From Streptomyces sp. GS7 (lineage in GTDB: Bacteria > Actinomycetota > Actinomycetes > Streptomycetales > Streptomycetaceae), in the NCBI RefSeq assembly GCF_009834125.1, contig NZ_CP047146.1:3465501-3529500 (forward strand): a DNA stretch of 64,000 bases, read 5' to 3'. A program made the translations under genes and the position numbers. The notes below the pieces were generated by a model. That model worked only from the letters and a program-made list of their open reading frames with translations. It searched no databases and was not told the origin of the DNA. Shown here piece by piece: positions 60,547 to 64,000 of the stretch; position 1 is the stretch's first letter; each line of letters starts with the position of its first letter.

Positions 60547-62655
60547 TTGGTGAGAATGCGGATTCGTAGTGGGGCATGGGAGAAACGGCAGTCGGGGGAG
60601 AAGGAGCAGTCGGCGGAGGGACCGCGGTCACGGGGGAAACGCCGTGTTCCTTCCGGTGAACGGCCGCCCGGCAGCGGCAAGGAGGAGGCCCAGGAGGAGG
60701 CCAAGGAGGAGGAGTTCAGGGAGGAGTTGCAGTATGTCGACCGGACCGGGAGTCGGGAGCGGGCCGGACGGCAGATCCGGCTGGTCGATATGGCGCGGCG
60801 GCTCCCGCAATTGGTGCGCCGGTCCATCGCGCTGGCATGGGGTATCGACCGCTGGGCCGCGCTGGGGCTGCTGATCTGCCAGGCCGGTGCCGGGGCGATG
60901 CAGGCGCTGGGACTGCTGGCGGTCAGCGGGACGATCGGGGCGCTGCTGTCCGGCGGGGACATCTACGGGCGGCTGCTGAGCGCCTGGCCGTCGCTGGCGC
61001 TGCTGGCGGTTGCCGCCGCCGTCCGGGCCCTGCTCGGAATCGCGGTGGCCTGGCTGTCCTCCCGGCTGGGACCGCAGATGTCCCGGGAGGCCGAACTCAG
61101 GCTGCTGCAGGCGGTCACCGAGGTGGAGTTGTCCGCCTACGACGCACCCGGCTTCACGCATCGCAAGGAAGCGGCGGACCGGGGTGCCGAGATCGTCCAG
61201 GAGCTGGTGAGCGACGGGCAGGACCTGATCGCCTCGCTCGCCTCCCTCGTCGCCGGCGCGAGCGTGCTGACCGCGCTGCACCCGGCGCTGCTCCCACTGC
61301 TGTTGCTGGCCAGCTTCCCGCAGGCGGTGGCGCAGGTCAGCGCGGCACGGGTGCGCTATCTGGCCCGGCTGCGGGCGAGCGGCGACTACCGGCTGCTGTC
61401 GATTCTGCGCTGGCATGTGTGCGACCGGTACACCGCCGACCAGATCCGGGCCGGCACCATGGCCGGCTTCCTGGTGGCGCGCTACCGCCACATCACCGAG
61501 CGCATCAACCGCGCCGACCGGGAGGCGGCGAACACCGGAGCGCGGATGTCCGTACTCGGCGCGGTCTGCGGCGGGTTGGCGTCGAGCGCGGTATGGGGGG
61601 CGGTGGTGTGGCTGCTGGCCACCGGCCGGATGAGCGTCGGGCACGCCGGCACCGCGGTCTTCGCACTGCAGACGGTGGGGACGGCGCTGCGCGGACTGGT
61701 CGCCGGCGGCGCGCGCATCATGCGGACGGGCCTCTACATGGACGACTGGTCCGAATTCCTGAAGGAGGCGGGTGGTTACCGGATGCGGCGTGGGGCCGGC
61801 GAACCGGCACCGCCGGCGGAGATCCGTGCCCGGGATCTCGTCTTCCGGTACGAGGAGGCGGCCGACGACGCCCTGCGCGGCGTCTGTTTGACCCTGCGGC
61901 GCGGGGAGGTCGTGGCGCTGGTCGGGTACAACGGCAGCGGGAAGACCACCCTGGCCAAGCTGCTGAGCGGTCTGTACCTGCCCACCACCGGCTCGATCAC
62001 CTGGGACGGTGTCCCGACCGCCGATCTCGATCCGCAGGCCATGTGGTCGCAGGTGGCCCTGGTGCCGCAGGAATACGCCCGCTGGCCGCTGACCGCCCGC
62101 GAGAACATCACGTTGGGCCAGGCGACAGCGGGAGGTGACGCCGACATCCACGCCGCCTGCGCGCAATCGGGCGCGGACGAGGTGGTCACCGAACTGCGCT
62201 CCGGCCTGGACACGGTGCTGGCGCGCGACTGGCTGGGCGGACAGGAGCTGTCCGGCGGGCAGTGGCAGCGCATCGCGCTCACCCGCGCCTTCCACCGCCC
62301 GGCCGGGCTGCTCGTTCTGGACGAGCCGACCTCGGCCCTCGACCCGCTCGGCGAGCACCGTATCTTCGCCGGTCTGCGCGCGGTGGCCGCCACGCGTGCG
62401 GTCGTCCTCATCACGCACCGGCTGACGAACGTGGCGGTGGCGGACCGCATCGTCGTCCTGGACAAGGGGAGCGTCGTCCAGGAGGGCACGTTCCCCGAAC
62501 TCGTCGCGCAACCCGGGCTGTTCCGGGACCTGTGGGCGTACCAGCACACGCGGGAGGCGTACCGGCCCGGCGCGCCCACCGGTCCCGGTGAACCCGCGGC
62601 GCCGGCCTCCGCATCCGCGACAGGCTCCCCGGTACGTGAGGTGAAAGGTGCGTAA
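60547..62655 (+). CDS. ABC exporter (fused membrane and ATPase domains)
   Basis: 702 aa from TTG (GTG 60550 or ATG 60556 possible). A highly charged N-terminal 85 residues (KEEAQEEAKEEEFREELQ) precede about six membrane segments (90-370). The ATPase has Walker A GYNGSGKTT, Q-loop VPQEYARWP, signature LSGGQWQRIAL, Walker B LLVLDEPTSALD and H-loop LITHR. The layout is that of peptide, lipid or drug exporters. The glutamate of Walker B is kept, so it should be active. A SunT-type peptidase domain is absent. No RiPP precursor or maturation gene is adjacent. Confidence 0.88.
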   Translation: MVRMRIRSGAWEKRQSGEKEQSAEGPRSRGKRRVPSGERPPGSGKEEAQEEAKEEEFREELQYVDRTGSRERAGRQIRLVDMARRLPQLVRRSIALAWGIDRWAALGLLICQAGAGAMQALGLLAVSGTIGALLSGGDIYGRLLSAWPSLALLAVAAAVRALLGIAVAWLSSRLGPQMSREAELRLLQAVTEVELSAYDAPGFTHRKEAADRGAEIVQELVSDGQDLIASLASLVAGASVLTALHPALLPLLLLASFPQAVAQVSAARVRYLARLRASGDYRLLSILRWHVCDRYTADQIRAGTMAGFLVARYRHITERINRADREAANTGARMSVLGAVCGGLASSAVWGAVVWLLATGRMSVGHAGTAVFALQTVGTALRGLVAGGARIMRTGLYMDDWSEFLKEAGGYRMRRGAGEPAPPAEIRARDLVFRYEEAADDALRGVCLTLRRGEVVALVGYNGSGKTTLAKLLSGLYLPTTGSITWDGVPTADLDPQAMWSQVALVPQEYARWPLTARENITLGQATAGGDADIHAACAQSGADEVVTELRSGLDTVLARDWLGGQELSGGQWQRIALTRAFHRPAGLLVLDEPTSALDPLGEHRIFAGLRAVAATRAVVLITHRLTNVAVADRIVVLDKGSVVQEGTFPELVAQPGLFRDLWAYQHTREAYRPGAPTGPGEPAAPASASATGSPVREVKGA

Positions 62656-62885
62656 CCCGCCACCGACGCCTGCCCGTTGAGGCCGAAGGGGCATTGCCGT
62701 CCGCGCCGCACCGGCGTGGGCGGCAGCGCGGCAGACCAGGGGAATCCAGGTGCTGACTTTCGGTCAGTTTGTGGCCGACACGCCAAGGCCCTCTTCCGTG
62801 CGGCACCATGCGTAATAGGTTCCCTACCCACCGGAGTCGGCGGGGAAGGCCCGCCGCGGGGAACTGTCCGTCCACGGAGGAAACG

Positions 62886-63062
62886 ATGCCGCAGGGAACG
62901 ATCGTCCTGTTCAACAAGAGCGACTGTGTGGGCATCATCGCCGACGAGCATGGCGACCGGCTGCCGTTCTCGGGCATGGAGACGCAGACCACCGATGTCG
63001 GTCAGCGGGTCATCTACGACGTGCACGGCGCGAAGGCCACCAACGTCGCGGCCGTTCGCTGA
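62886..63062 (+). CDS. Degenerate cold-shock-domain-like protein (58 aa)
   Basis: 58 aa. GTIVLFNKSDCVGIIADE aligns with the start of CspA-type proteins (GTVKWFN...GFGFI) and VGQRVIYDVHGAKATNVAAV with their end. RNP1 (KGFGFI) is DCVGII, and RNP2 (VFVHF) is RLPFSG, so the aromatic nucleic-acid contacts are gone. It may be a cold-shock-fold protein repurposed for another partner. The ATG is preceded by GGAGGAAAC. Confidence 0.75.
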   Translation: MPQGTIVLFNKSDCVGIIADEHGDRLPFSGMETQTTDVGQRVIYDVHGAKATNVAAVR

Positions 63063-63067
63063 GCCCC

Positions 63068-63103
63068 GGGGCTCGTCCGACGGGTCAGGGTCGGACGGGC
63101 CCC
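63068..63103 (+). terminator. Terminator after the cold-shock-like gene
   Basis: 14-bp arms with one G-T pair (63068-63081, 63090-63103), 8-nt loop. Confidence 0.75.
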
Positions 63104-63137
63104 GGCCCGGCCCGGTATGGGGAGCCATCACGCTGCG

Positions 63138-63167
63138 CCTGAGCGGCCGGTCGTCCGGCCGCTCAGG
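63138..63167. terminator. Bidirectional hairpin at the end of the histidine kinase gene
   Basis: Perfect 13-bp arms CCTGAGCGGCCGG/CCGGCCGCTCAGG around TCGT. It includes the kinase stop codon. Confidence 0.75.
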
Positions 63168-64000
63168 GCGGATCACCCGGCGCGCGCCGATCCGCTCCGC
63201 CGGAGCGCCGTGCCGACGTCGGGAACGTGACGGTGACGGAGAACGCGGGACCGGCCACCGACGGCTTCAGCGTGCCCGCCATGGCTTCGGTCAGGTCGCG
63301 GGCCAGTCGCAGCGGGAGTCCGTCGGCGCGGAGCCGCGGTGGGGTGTCGGTGCCGGGGCCGGCGCCGTCGGCGATGCGGACGGCCAGGTGGTGGGGGAGG
63401 GTGCGGGCGGTCAGCGTGGGGGGTGCTCCCGGCGGGCTGTGGCGGAGCGCGTCGGCGGTGAGGGTGGTCAGGACGCGGGTGAGGACCGCGGCGTCGGCGA
63501 TGACGTCCGGCAGCTCCTCCGGGAGGTGGAGGGTGATGTCGTGCCCGCCGGGTCCCAGGTCGTCCAGGGCGGCGGCCAGTACGTCGTTGAGGTCGACGGG
63601 GCGGAGGTACAGGTCGAGGGCGCCGGCGTGCAGTCGGCTCAGATCGTCCAGGTCGGTGACGAGTTGGGCGGCGCGGCGCACCGACGCCAGCGCGGTGTTG
63701 AGGAGTTGGCGGGTCTCCGGGTGGGCGGCGGCCGGGGTGACGGTGTTGCCGTCCGGTGTCTGCGGGGGCGGGGCCAGGAGGTCGCGCAGCCGGCGAAGGG
63801 TCCGTTCGGCGCCGTGCAGCGGGCCGCGGAGATCGCGGCCGGCGGTGACGAGCAGAGTGGCGCGGGTGCGTTCGGCGGCGGCCAGGGTGTCCGTGGTCGC
63901 GGCGTGGCGGGCCAGCCGGCCGTGCACGTGCGCCATGCCCAGTTGGGCGGCGCAGGCGGTGAGGACGCGCTGGTCGTCGGCGCTCAGCGAGCGGCCCCGG
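63163..64000 (-). CDS. Sensor histidine kinase-like protein, degenerate (5' part outside window)
   Basis: 279 residues visible, open at the window edge. LSADDQRVLTACAAQLGMAH and the following helix resemble the GAF-to-kinase linker of KdpD-type kinases. The phospho-acceptor box is VTAGRDLRGPLHG instead of VSHDLRTPL, so His is Arg. The N-box reads TADALRHSPPG, where Asn-Ala is Asp-Ala. The late part (GTLKPSVAGPAFSVTVTFP) fits the ATPase end. Autophosphorylation is unlikely; a pseudokinase or partner-dependent role is possible. Confidence 0.75.
   Translation of the reverse strand, partial: RGRSLSADDQRVLTACAAQLGMAHVHGRLARHAATTDTLAAAERTRATLLVTAGRDLRGPLHGAERTLRRLRDLLAPPPQTPDGNTVTPAAAHPETRQLLNTALASVRRAAQLVTDLDDLSRLHAGALDLYLRPVDLNDVLAAALDDLGPGGHDITLHLPEELPDVIADAAVLTRVLTTLTADALRHSPPGAPPTLTARTLPHHLAVRIADGAGPGTDTPPRLRADGLPLRLARDLTEAMAGTLKPSVAGPAFSVTVTFPTSARRSGGADRRAPGDPP

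Noticed and set aside
60547..62655. ABC exporter as part of a RiPP system
   Set aside because: No precursor peptide, maturation enzyme or peptidase domain is adjacent.

Overview
The window is high-GC actinobacterial DNA, most likely from a Streptomyces. The evidence is strong G/C bias at codon third position, GTG/TTG starts, 4-bp ATGA/GTGA overlaps, a few rare TTA (bldA-type) leucine codons, an AfsA-family gene, an IdeR/DmdR-like iron box, and many TetR, GntR and MocR regulators. No rRNA, tRNA or CRISPR array was seen.

Region 1 (1-21.5 kb) is the right-hand part of a biosynthetic gene cluster, nearly all on the + strand and tightly coupled. It holds a cut-off NRPS subunit ending in a condensation domain, an A-T-C-T NRPS, an AT-less KS-T subunit with a degenerate thioester-reductase-like tail, a free-standing adenylation enzyme, an MFS exporter, a luciferase-like monooxygenase with flavin reductase, a free-standing acyltransferase, a type II thioesterase, an AfsA-family hotdog protein, then KSIII, ACP, KASII, a double 3-hydroxyacyl dehydrogenase and a second MFS pump. 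The reading is a trans-AT hybrid NRPS/PKS line. The KSIII/ACP/KASII/dehydrogenase block probably makes a dedicated acyl unit. The product cannot be named from sequence.

Region 2 (21.6-33.2 kb) holds short independent units: AhpD with a divergent MocR regulator, a TetR/membrane protein/SDR operon, a Nudix hydrolase, an NTF2-like gene fused at its end to a truncated ATPase remnant, a ZIP metal transporter behind an iron-box-like site, a decayed ArsR gene beside an SGNH hydrolase, SRPBCC, M55 D-aminopeptidase, and a secreted gamma-glutamyltransferase ending in a strong terminator.

Region 3 (33.2-46.3 kb) starts with a 25-codon Cys-containing leader-like ORF before a VOC gene. It continues with a two-gene ABC importer (fused permease plus ATPase), a secreted HNH nuclease, a DUF4345/TetR pair with a clear operator, a PTP-like phosphatase, a small membrane protein, a Zn/HTH regulator with a TTA codon coupled to a sigma-like protein, and an amidohydrolase/GntR/MFS catabolic locus.

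Region 4 (46.3-56 kb) is an accessory area scarred by IS remnants (IS30-, IS5- and probably IS21-like). It contains DUF3291, DUF3574, a PanE-like reductase, a Tat-exported ETX/MTX2-type pore-forming protein, and a TetR-controlled alpha/beta hydrolase plus MFS pump with two identical operator palindromes.

Region 5 (55.8-64 kb) holds a GAF-PP2C phosphatase, a 26-codon ORF coupled to a MASE1 membrane sensor, an SMI1/KNR4 protein, a 47-aa Cys/His protein, an ABC exporter, a 58-aa cold-shock-fold protein that has lost its RNP motifs, and the 3' part of a histidine kinase lacking the phospho-acceptor His. Both strands were read by eye. Family names are from motif recognition, not database searches.
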